This document shows, piece after piece, positions 7,461 through 13,583 of a stretch of 13,583 bases of DNA. The stretch is from Clostridia bacterium (GTDB taxonomy: Bacteria; Bacillota_A; Clostridia; Oscillospirales; CAG-382). The position numbers were made by a program, and so were the translations under genes. The first letter of the stretch is position 1. The number at the start of each line of letters is the position of its first letter. The stretch spans positions 1 to 13,583 of the forward strand of contig JAFWWX010000144.1 of assembly GCA_017517985.1 (NCBI GenBank). The letters are read 5' to 3'. The notes under the pieces were generated by a model, which did not search any database, was not told the origin of the DNA, and saw nothing but the letters and a program-made list of their open reading frames with translations.

Positions 7461-8071
7461 AATTTATAAAGTGGAAAAGTTTAATTTTAACCTGCAGCGT
7501 TTGCCTTGCGATGATAATACCCGGAGTTATTCTCTGGAATAGACTTCCCAAGTCTATGGCGATACATTTTGACATTAATAACGTGGCGGATAACTTTGCA
7601 CACAAAGGATTTGTTGTGTTCGGAATGCCACTGCTTATGGTAGGTCTTCAGACAATCTGCTGCTTTGTGAACGACATAAACTCCCATAAACACGGAGAGA
7701 GAAAAAAGCTGGAAAATGTCACAAAGTGGATTATCCCCGTAATGACGGTGATTCTCCAGACAGTAACAATAGGCTATTCTCTCGGCTGGAATTTAGATAT
7801 AAGACGTGTTGCTATAGTTATAGTTTCCGGGATATTCATTGTTACAGGAAATTACCTGCCGAAGCTTGATTATATCAAAAACTATGATATTGACACCGAA
7901 AAGGCAAGAAAAATCAACAGATTTACAGGCTATGCGTCGGTTGTAATGGGGCTTTTATTCTTTATAACAATATTTATGCCACCTATAGCAAGTGTCGTAG
8001 CATTACTTGCGATGGTACCCTATACACTTGGTTGTATTATATATGCAATTTTGATTTGCAGAAAAAAGTAA
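7457..8071 (+). CDS. SdpI/DUF1648 family membrane protein
   Basis: A 204-residue protein with about six hydrophobic helices (about 9-28, 52-71, 91-110, 116-133, 158-174, 177-199). The loop after helix 1 contains the DUF1648 pattern LPKSMAIHFD (30-39) and NVADNF, typical of SdpI-type immunity proteins. GNYLPKL (131-137) near the middle matches the conserved segment that opens the SdpI C-terminal region. The 'RTPWT' motif seen in many SdpI proteins is replaced by an IDTEKA segment, so the match there is partial. The ATG overlaps the stop of the repressor gene (ATGA), implying translational coupling. By analogy with B. subtilis it would sense or resist an extracellular peptide and sequester the repressor. 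No sdpABC-like toxin genes are in the window, so it may answer a foreign toxin or membrane stress. Confidence 0.8.
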   Translation: MKFIKWKSLILTCSVCLAMIIPGVILWNRLPKSMAIHFDINNVADNFAHKGFVVFGMPLLMVGLQTICCFVNDINSHKHGERKKLENVTKWIIPVMTVILQTVTIGYSLGWNLDIRRVAIVIVSGIFIVTGNYLPKLDYIKNYDIDTEKARKINRFTGYASVVMGLLFFITIFMPPIASVVALLAMVPYTLGCIIYAILICRKK

Positions 8072-8083
8072 AGGAAGATATTT

Positions 8084-8761
8084 GTGAAATACGAAAATGT
8101 CAGAAAAGCAGAATTTGTAAGACGGATCAACAGATTTATATGTGAGATAAAAATAAACGGCAAGACGGAGCTTTGTCATGTCAAAAACACTGGCAGACTT
8201 TCCGAGCTTTTGATTCCGGATGCTGAGGTTTATGTAACGGAAAGTGCAAAGATTGAGCGTAAAACCAAGTATGACCTTGTAGTTGTTGTTAAAGACGGAG
8301 AGTATGTAAATATAGACAGTTTTGCGCCCAATATTGCCGTTGGTGAATATTTGAGACTTATTTATCCTGATGGTAAAATATACCCTGAAAAGAAATACGG
8401 TAATTCCAGATTTGATTTTTATGTGGTGAATGGGGATGAACGGATTTTCATTGAAGTCAAGGGAGTAACGCTTTTTCTTGACGGAAAGGCGCTGTTCCCA
8501 GATGCTCCAACGGAAAGAGGCATAAAGCATTTAAAGGAGCTTGCACTTTGCAGAAAAGAAGGATATACCGCAAAGGTTTTCTTTATAATCTCAGCGGATT
8601 CAAAGGATAGCCTTACATTTTCACCAAATCGTGCTGTTGGAGACGATTTTGCAAATACATTGTGTGATGCTTTTGCAAATGGAGTTGAGGTATGTGCCTT
8701 TGACTGCGTTGTTACAAGTGAATTGATGACTATAAAAAAGCAAATAAATATTAAACTGTGA
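8084..8761 (+). CDS. sfsA: SfsA family protein (sugar fermentation stimulation A)
   Basis: A 225-residue protein of normal family length, translated from GTG. AAGGAAG lies 6 bp upstream and the next candidate start is too far in. Family motifs are all present: CHVKNTGRL (31-39) followed by ELL, SRFDFY (108-113), IEVKGVTL (123-130) and FPDAPTERG (138-146) with KHL just after. The fold combines an OB-like N-terminal part with a PD-(D/E)xK nuclease-like core, for which D111, E124 and K126 are the candidate metal-site residues. E. coli SfsA was named for its effect on maltose metabolism and has been reported to bind DNA, but its real role is unsettled. It lies 12 bp after the SdpI-like gene with no terminator between, so it is probably co-transcribed from the repressor-controlled promoter. 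Confidence 0.92.
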   Translation: MKYENVRKAEFVRRINRFICEIKINGKTELCHVKNTGRLSELLIPDAEVYVTESAKIERKTKYDLVVVVKDGEYVNIDSFAPNIAVGEYLRLIYPDGKIYPEKKYGNSRFDFYVVNGDERIFIEVKGVTLFLDGKALFPDAPTERGIKHLKELALCRKEGYTAKVFFIISADSKDSLTFSPNRAVGDDFANTLCDAFANGVEVCAFDCVVTSELMTIKKQINIKL

Positions 8762-8815
8762 GGTTTTTTAGATATATTAACGAAAGAACCACTTACGATT
8801 GAAAGGGGTAAATAA

Positions 8816-9430
8816 ATGTTACTTACAGAAGATAGCTACATAAATAAAAATTTTTCTGATTACGGATATTTTGACGGCGATGAGTTTTCAAAAAAGAGTT
8901 TTAAGGGTTGCCTTATGCGTGCGATGGATATGGAGGATAAAAATTTTAATAAATGTACCTTTGACGAATGTGATTTTTCAATGACTCATTTCACCGGTAC
9001 AAAGTTTTACGGCTGTGCATTTCTCAATTGCACTTTTTCAAACTCCAATATAATTGCTGCATCCTTTGAAAACTGCCGTTTTACCGGTTCATCCTTTGTA
9101 GGATGCGATATGGGCGGTGCTAGATTTGAAAGCTGTGATTTCTCCTATGCCATTGTTTTCGGATTAAAGTTCAAAAAGAAGGATATCCTTAATATGAATT
9201 TCACTCAGGCAAGAATGAATGACTGTGTATTTTCCGAATCCCACCTGCACTCCTGCCGTTTTACAAGGGCGGTATTCAATAATGTGTCCTTTGAGAAAAC
9301 CGATATAAAAGGTGCGGATTTTGCGGGTTCAAACCTTACAGCGTGTAATCTTCATGGTGCGAAGATAACCCTTTCCCAGGCGGTTATGATAGCGGAAAGC
9401 CTTGGAGCGGTATGTGACGACATTCTTTGA
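8816..9430 (+). CDS. Pentapeptide-repeat protein with Qnr-like C-terminus
   Basis: A 204-residue protein made almost wholly of pentapeptides. The central hydrophobic residue recurs every five positions from F19 to I184 without a break, giving 34 centres of which 22 are Phe. This predicts a right-handed four-sided beta-helix of about eight and a half turns. Cysteine often fills the inward i-2 position: C47, C67, C87, C107 and C147 fall on one face, exactly 20 or 40 residues apart. The C-terminal tail GAKITLSQAV...LG (181-197) leaves the repeat and resembles the dimerisation end of Qnr proteins, which shield DNA gyrase from quinolones. Function in topoisomerase protection is possible but unproven; many such proteins have no known role. 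The start follows AAAGGGG by 8 bp. It lies 54 bp after sfsA with no terminator seen between, so it may be read from the same promoter. Confidence 0.88.
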   Translation: MLLTEDSYINKNFSDYGYFDGDEFSKKSFKGCLMRAMDMEDKNFNKCTFDECDFSMTHFTGTKFYGCAFLNCTFSNSNIIAASFENCRFTGSSFVGCDMGGARFESCDFSYAIVFGLKFKKKDILNMNFTQARMNDCVFSESHLHSCRFTRAVFNNVSFEKTDIKGADFAGSNLTACNLHGAKITLSQAVMIAESLGAVCDDIL

Positions 9431-9474
9431 CAATATAAACATTCAATAGTCAAAATCTACAAAAAATCATACAG

Positions 9475-9484
9475 ACACTAGTGT
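9475..9484. promoter_or_regulatory. Perfect 10-bp palindrome upstream of the HPr-like gene
   Basis: ACACTAGTGT overlaps a TATAAT-like hexamer at 9484-9489 that has no partner -35. It sits 37 bp upstream of the consensus promoter of the next gene. It could be a regulator site or chance. Confidence 0.25.
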
Positions 9485-9520
9485 ATAATTGCGATTAACG
9501 GAGATTTGATTTATATTTGC

Positions 9521-9549
9521 TTGACAAAATACCCAATTTATCATATAAT
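9521..9549 (+). promoter_or_regulatory. Perfect consensus promoter of the HPr-like gene
   Basis: TTGACA (9521-9526), 17 bp, TATAAT (9544-9549). The leader is about 30 nt with AAGGTAAGGA before the ATG at 9587. High constitutive expression would be expected unless it is repressed. Confidence 0.88.
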
Positions 9550-9586
9550 GTATCGGTGCTAAAAAACACGAAAAGGTAAGGAATGT

Positions 9587-9814
9587 ATGATAAATATTAA
9601 TGTAAGGCTTAACACCATGAATGATGTCAAGGAGTTTTGTAATATTCTTTCCTCATATTCCTTTGACGCACAGCTGACATCCGGGAGAGATACCGTAAAT
9701 GCAAAATCCATAATCGGTATTTTCAGTTTGAATCTTCAGGAAACAACAGTACTTTCTGTAGATGCAGAAAATCTTCTTGATCTTCCCGAAAGAATTTATA
9801 AATATATGGCGTAA
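9587..9814 (+). CDS. HPr-like protein lacking the active-site histidine
   Basis: A 75-residue protein of HPr fold and near-normal HPr length (about 85-88). The regulatory-serine region is clear: VNAKSIIGIFSLNL (37-50) matches the VNLKSIMGVMSLG segment of HPr, with S41 at the position of the serine phosphorylated by HPr kinase. The N-terminal active loop, normally GIHARPA with His15 carrying the phosphate of the phosphotransferase system, is replaced here by LNTMNDVK (8-15). The protein therefore cannot pass phosphate from Enzyme I to sugar permeases in the usual way. HPr-like proteins of this His-less form occur in other Clostridia, as I recall; their role is not established, and a regulatory function like that of Crh (which also lacks His15) is a reasonable guess. 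It is a monocistronic gene with a strong promoter and its own terminator. Confidence 0.8.
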   Translation: MININVRLNTMNDVKEFCNILSSYSFDAQLTSGRDTVNAKSIIGIFSLNLQETTVLSVDAENLLDLPERIYKYMA

Positions 9815-9896
9815 AAGAAAAAGTTTCTGTGTGGCAAATTTCTTAATTCATCCGGGACAAATGGGCAATACCCTTAAAGAAAATATTCAAAAAATG

Positions 9897-9934
9897 CTGG
9901 CTTCGTTATTTACGAGGTCAGTTTTGTTTTTTTC
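9897..9934 (+). terminator. Intrinsic terminator after the HPr-like gene
   Basis: A 10-bp stem (9897-9906 with 9912-9921, two G-T wobbles) and a 5-nt loop TATTT are followed by TTTTGTTTTTTT. Confidence 0.8.
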
Positions 9935-9977
9935 TGTTTTTGTGATTTTGTGTTGCTTTGTTATTTTTAAAACTTTT

Positions 9978-10006
9978 TTGATAAAAATAACTTTTTGACA
10001 TATAAT
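9978..10006 (+). promoter_or_regulatory. Interleaved promoter P1
   Basis: TTGATA (9978-9983), 17 bp, TATAAT (10001-10006). Its predicted start lies near 10013, within the -10 neighbourhood of P2. Confidence 0.6.
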
Positions 10007-10023
10007 AAACACAATTGTACAAT
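9995..10023 (+). promoter_or_regulatory. Interleaved promoter P2
   Basis: TTGACA (9995-10000), 17 bp, TACAAT (10018-10023). It is shifted exactly 17 bp from P1, so the P1 -10 element lies at the beginning of the P2 spacer. The palindrome ATTGTACAAT (10014-10023) covers its -10 element. Confidence 0.6.
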
Positions 10024-10210
10024 CATACAATTTTGAGCGTAATTTGAATGGCTTTTTTTACGTTGGTTTTGTCGTTTTGCTAAAATTTTGCATTTTTATG
10101 TAAGTTTTGACGGATTTGAAAAAAAGTTGATAGATTATTCAAAAATGTCTGAAAAACAACATATTCGTAACTGTTTAGCCACTTAATGCAAAAGATATAT
10201 TTACAACATA

Positions 10211-10240
10211 TTGTGAAATGTTTAGTTATTTAACTATAAT
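10211..10240 (+). promoter_or_regulatory. Proximal promoter candidate of the 2H phosphoesterase gene
   Basis: TTGTGA (10211-10216), 18 bp, TATAAT (10235-10240). A dyad TAGTTA-TT-TAACTA (10223-10236) overlaps the spacer and first bases of the -10 element and could be an operator. The start would be near 10247, leaving a leader of about 95 nt. Confidence 0.5.
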
Positions 10241-10282
10241 GAATACATAATCTTGTGGTAAAATAAATAGCGTAGAGTGGTA

Positions 10283-10313
10283 ATGTTTGTTGTTTTTACC
10301 CAAGAACAAACAT
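10283..10313 (+). other. Hairpin in the leader just before the 2H phosphoesterase gene
   Basis: ATGTTTGTT (10283-10291) and AACAAACAT (10305-10313) are perfect complements enclosing a 13-nt loop. No T-tract follows, so it is not a terminator. It lies about 17 nt upstream of the ribosome binding site (AAGG, about 10329) and could affect mRNA stability or translation. Confidence 0.45.
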
Positions 10314-10341
10314 AAGACAAGACGAATTAAGGCAGGTTTTT

Positions 10342-10878
10342 ATGAGGCTACTGATTTCTATTTCTTTTGATGATGAAGCTAAGAGCAAACTGTATAATCA
10401 TATGAAGATTCTTACAGACAATTGCGAAGACGGAATCTTCACCAAAAGGGACAATATCCGCCTATCTCTGGTGTATGTCGGTGAGACAAATATGATAGGT
10501 GCTGTTGTTGAAACTATTGACGCAATAGATTCACGACAGTTTGAAATAACTCTTGCCGATAACGGAACATTCAGACGTTCCGGCAAGGATGTATACTGGG
10601 TAGAAATAGAGAAGTGTCCGGAGCTTATAAGACTTCAGAAATTACTTCACAGAACTCTTGTAAGACGAGGTGTGATGAGTGAAAAGAATGAGTTTAAGCC
10701 ACACCTCACTGTTTCAAGGGATACTGTTATAGCACCGGAAAATATACCAGTTGTAAACTTTAGTGATAGAATTACTGTCAAACGCGTAAGCCTTATGAAA
10801 TGCGAGCCACAGCGTGACGGAGTGGCATATACAGAGGTTTATGCAAAGGACCTTGTCCCCAAAAACAGCATTATATAA
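10342..10878 (+). CDS. thpR: RNA 2',3'-cyclic phosphodiesterase-like (2H/ThpR, LigT family)
   Basis: A 178-residue cytoplasmic protein of the 2H phosphoesterase fold, whose members open 2',3'-cyclic phosphates or join RNA ends with 2'-5' links. The N-terminus MRLLISISF and the end SLMKCEPQRDG...YTEVY (150-167) are typical of bacterial ThpR. The second catalytic motif is intact: HLTV (121-124). The first, normally HLTL before the conserved 'GE', is RLSL here (R40, S42, in NIRLSLVYVGET). The fold is therefore clear but one of the two catalytic histidines is replaced, so activity may be lost or altered. The start is supported by AAGGCAGG and by the family N-terminus. It is a single-gene unit ending in the double hairpin at 10894-10980. 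The symbol is by family resemblance only. Confidence 0.82.
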   Translation: MRLLISISFDDEAKSKLYNHMKILTDNCEDGIFTKRDNIRLSLVYVGETNMIGAVVETIDAIDSRQFEITLADNGTFRRSGKDVYWVEIEKCPELIRLQKLLHRTLVRRGVMSEKNEFKPHLTVSRDTVIAPENIPVVNFSDRITVKRVSLMKCEPQRDGVAYTEVYAKDLVPKNSII

Positions 10879-10893
10879 ATATAAACTGAAACT

Positions 10894-10923
10894 GGACTGC
10901 AGAAAAATTGTTTTCTGCAGTCC
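10894..10923 (+). other. Perfect 13-bp hairpin in the thpR 3' region
   Basis: GGACTGCAGAAAA (10894-10906) and its exact complement (10911-10923) enclose ATTG. It lacks a T-tract, so it is not a standard terminator. It begins about 15 nt after the stop codon and may protect the mRNA end or act with the terminator that follows. Confidence 0.6.
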
Positions 10924-10945
10924 TAAATCATATAAAGTTAATAAC

Positions 10946-10980
10946 AAAAAGGGGGCGATGATGGCATCGCCCCCTTTTTT
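10946..10980. terminator. Strong bidirectional terminator between convergent genes
   Basis: A perfect 15-bp stem (10946-10960 with 10965-10979) and loop ATGG has a core GGGGGCGATG, with an A-tract on one side and a T-tract on the other. It can end both thpR (plus) and the TIGR04086 gene (minus). Confidence 0.92.
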
Positions 10981-11028
10981 ATGTATATAGGATATTTTAC
11001 CAAAATCCAATTTTTAACGTTTTTTTCT

Positions 11029-11454
11029 TCATTTCTTTTTATTGCCTCTTCCGGACGCAATTTTTGCCCCTACAATTGAAGATATAATCCCTGTGGCATA
11101 AAGAATTGCTGAAAAAAGAAAATTCTTTTGCTGGTCATTTTTGCCGAAAATAAGTGATGCACTAACAAGTATAAGAACAATGCAAAGAGCTGTGACTATG
11201 CCGGTCATAAGAAAATGTCTGTCGCTTCCTAGTTGAGCTGTGAGAGCTGCTGAAAAGGCTGTTAGTGCGACTATACACACGGCTGCTGCTGAAATATAGT
11301 TTTCCGGCGTTGCTGTGTTTACAAGAAGAAGTGGGATAATCAGCATACACAGTGTGAATACCAAGCCTGCGACAATTGTAGCTCTGATTATACCGGATAT
11401 TCCACTTTTCTTTTTCCGTGTGCCTGTATTATGTGAAGCTATACTTTTATCCAT
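11029..11454 (-). CDS. TIGR04086 family membrane protein
   Basis: A 141-residue protein with a basic N-terminus (RKKK) and four hydrophobic helices (about 22-45, 53-73, 82-104, 111-133). The last is followed by a basic tail (RGNKKK). Glycine and small residues inside the helices and the 'G.KIAS' end fit the TIGR04086 family, small membrane proteins coded beside yajC in many Clostridia. No biochemical function is known. The start has AAAGGA about 10 bp upstream. It lies after yajC on the same strand, but the hairpin at 11524-11558 separates the two, so it depends on readthrough or on its own promoter, which I could not identify. Confidence 0.82.
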   Translation of the reverse strand: MDKSIASHNTGTRKKKSGISGIIRATIVAGLVFTLCMLIIPLLLVNTATPENYISAAAVCIVALTAFSAALTAQLGSDRHFLMTGIVTALCIVLILVSASLIFGKNDQQKNFLFSAILYATGIISSIVGAKIASGRGNKKK

Positions 11455-11523
11455 AGGTTCTGTCCTTTCCCAATTAAAGTCGTTGGTAATCTATATGAGA
11501 ACAGAAGTAGAATTATTCATAGC

Positions 11524-11558
11524 CAAAAAGAAAAAGCTGTCTATCAAAGACAGCTTTT
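11524..11558 (-). terminator. Terminator after yajC
   Basis: On the minus strand an 11-bp perfect stem (11548-11558 with 11532-11542) and a 5-nt loop are followed by TTTTTCTTTTT. It starts 14 bp after the yajC stop codon. Confidence 0.82.
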
Positions 11559-11571
11559 ACACGACAGGTTA

Positions 11572-11925
11572 TTACTTCTTAACCTTAAAGGTTGCAGGCT
11601 TGTTTTCCTGAACTTCGTTGATTTTCTTGTCAACAGATCTTACAGCCCAGAGAGCTATTTTCATCTTTGTTCTGTCAGAACCTGTTTCAATAATGAGAGT
11701 GTTTTCTCTCTTGGAAACAACTCTTCCAACAATACCGCCGATGGTTGTAATTTCATCGCCGATTGCAAGGTTGTTTCTCATTTCATTTGCTTCCTTTTCC
11801 TGCTTCTTCTGGGGACGGATGCCGATGAAATAGAAGATAGCAATCATAAGAATAATGGGAAGGAAGGTCATGAGAGCACTTCCTGTACCGCCTGCCTGCT
11901 GTGTAAGTGTATAAAGATTTGTCAT
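11572..11925 (-). CDS. yajC: Preprotein translocase accessory subunit YajC
   Basis: A 117-residue single-helix membrane protein that associates with the SecDF part of the Sec protein-export machinery. It has a short outside N-terminus, one membrane helix (about 18-35), then the family signature FIGIRPQKKQEKE (33-45) and a cytoplasmic domain with GDEITTIGGIVGRV (56-69). The frame is open further upstream to 12003, but the ATG at 11925 is preceded by GGAGGT at 5-6 bp and gives the normal protein length. The upstream extension would also overlap the promoter at 11963-11991. The gene follows tgt on the same strand, a common arrangement in bacteria, but here it has its own promoter and terminator. 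secD and secF are not in the window. Confidence 0.94.
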   Translation of the reverse strand: MTNLYTLTQQAGGTGSALMTFLPIILMIAIFYFIGIRPQKKQEKEANEMRNNLAIGDEITTIGGIVGRVVSKRENTLIIETGSDRTKMKIALWAVRSVDKKINEVQENKPATFKVKK

Positions 11926-11962
11926 TTTTTCTACCTCCGTTTTGTTTTGCATAACAAAAAGT

Positions 11963-11991
11963 ATTATATCATATTTTCGTACTGTTTGCAA
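11963..11991 (-). promoter_or_regulatory. Promoter of yajC
   Basis: On the minus strand TTGCAA (11991-11986), 17 bp, TATAAT (11968-11963). The leader to the ATG at 11925 is about 30 nt and includes GGAGGT. Confidence 0.8.
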
Positions 11992-12041
11992 CAAAATTAT
12001 CATAAAAAAGAAAATATTTACAAATTATTCTGTGCCTGTTT

Positions 12042-13225
<1,184 letters not shown>

Positions 13226-13230
<5 letters not shown>

Positions 13231-13583
13231 TTCGTGAGAACATTTTATCAAGCTTTGATTTTGTAAATTCAACAAGTACCGGTCTTCCGTGAGGACAGTA
13301 CAGTACAGCTTCGTCCGAGAACAGAATGTCTGCAATCATAGTGGAGGATAGCTTTGAGGTTTTTGTGCCTGCCTTTACAGCAGCTTTGCAGGCAGCAGTA
13401 TATAAAGCTCTGTCAAATATATCACCTATTGCTTTGCCACCGGCCTTTGCTATCTGACCGCACAGATATACAAAAGTTTCTTCTGCCGTTTCTATATCTA
13501 TTTCAGCAGGTACGCCTCTTATAAGATAAGTGTTTGTTCCAAATTCCTCAAATACAAATCCAATGTTTTCAAGATACTCCCCG
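13226..13583 (-). CDS. mutL: DNA mismatch repair protein MutL, C-terminal part (cut by window edge)
   Basis: The last 118 codons and the TAA stop of a gene entering from the right edge. They encode the C-terminal dimerisation domain of MutL, the mismatch-repair ATPase that couples MutS recognition to strand removal. Visible family motifs are YTAACKAAVKAG (matching the ACK.AIKAG segment) and YCPHGRPVLVEF (matching CPHGRP), which together build the endonuclease metal-binding site in bacteria lacking MutH. An endonuclease-type MutL fits a Gram-positive organism. The DQHA motif and the N-terminal ATPase lie outside the window. tgt follows on the same strand. Confidence 0.93.

Larger units (their letters stand above)
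9815..10341 (+). other. Gene-free 527-bp region: terminator, promoters and long AT-rich leader
   Basis: No supportable gene lies here. The open frame at 9762-9998 has no ribosome binding site and runs through the terminator. The region holds the HPr-like gene's terminator (9897-9934), two interleaved promoters (9978-10023), a very AT-rich stretch, a third promoter candidate (10211-10240) and a hairpin (10283-10313) before the next start codon. I see no recognisable riboswitch or T-box, but the 9978 promoters would give a leader of about 330 nt. Confidence 0.6.

Noticed and set aside
8003..8530. 175-codon minus-strand frame opposite sfsA and the SdpI-like gene end
   Set aside because: It is antisense to two well-supported genes, with no ribosome binding site and no family pattern.
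9427..9489. Second promoter before the HPr-like gene using TATAAT at 9484-9489
   Set aside because: No -35 hexamer lies at 16-18 bp. The TTGACA at 9427-9432 is more than 50 bp away and overlaps the stop codon of the previous gene.
9762..9998. 78-codon frame starting inside the HPr-like gene
   Set aside because: It is out of frame with the real gene, lacks a ribosome binding site and runs through the terminator at 9897-9934. Its Phe/Val-rich tail is the translation of T-tracts.
10879..11028. Hidden six-cysteine SCIFF-type peptide near the TIGR04086 gene
   Set aside because: No frame in the gap contains several cysteines; the sequence is accounted for by two hairpins.
11926..12003. N-terminal extension of yajC by 26 codons
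   Set aside because: The ATG at 11925 has an ideal GGAGGT and gives normal YajC length. The extension overlaps the yajC promoter.

Overview
This window reads as a chromosomal segment of a low-GC, Gram-positive, anaerobe-like member of the Clostridia, most plausibly Oscillospiraceae/Ruminococcaceae. This is inferred from protein style and from the tgt-yajC-TIGR04086 gene order; no rRNA or other marker is present to confirm it. It holds 13 complete protein genes, one gene cut by the right edge (mutL) and a possible gene remnant. There are no tRNA or rRNA genes, no CRISPR array and no insertion sequence. Promoters are easy to see: several match the housekeeping consensus (TTGACA, 17 bp, TATAAT) exactly or nearly so, and most transcription units end in clear hairpin-plus-T terminators.

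Left part (1-5400). A lone membrane glycosyltransferase of family 2 (347-1798) has a perfect consensus promoter and a terminator with a 17-bp stem. Next comes an 838-residue ABC exporter with ATPase and FtsX permease fused in one chain (2113-4629). A bidirectional terminator separates it from a convergent five-helix membrane protein resembling DUF6512 (4775-5275, minus strand).

Middle part (5400-9430, all plus strand). A 95-residue beta-rich protein of unknown function has a tandem 13-bp repeat in its promoter region. A DUF4349 lipoprotein follows. Then comes a regulated unit: an ArsR/SdpR-type repressor and an SdpI/DUF1648-type membrane protein overlap by 4 bp, and sfsA follows 12 bp later. 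The promoter of that unit is flanked by two copies of the same 20-bp dyad, the expected layout for autorepression. A pentapeptide-repeat protein with an unusually regular helix and a Qnr-like C-terminus comes next.

Right part (9430-13583). An HPr-like protein lacking the phosphorylatable histidine has its own consensus promoter and terminator. A gene-free stretch of about 400 bp then carries two interleaved promoters and leads to a 2H-type RNA ligase/phosphodiesterase (ThpR-like) whose first catalytic motif is altered. A strong bidirectional terminator separates this from the minus-strand housekeeping genes: mutL (3' end only), tgt (queuosine tRNA modification), yajC (Sec translocon accessory, with its own promoter and terminator) and a TIGR04086 membrane protein.

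Most genes are ordinary. The points that most merit a second look are the duplicated operator at the sdpR-like promoter, the uninterrupted 34-pentapeptide protein with stacked cysteines, the paired repeat boxes before the 95-residue gene, the interleaved promoters with a long leader, and the two proteins with altered catalytic residues. I found no strong evidence for a wholly new multi-gene system.
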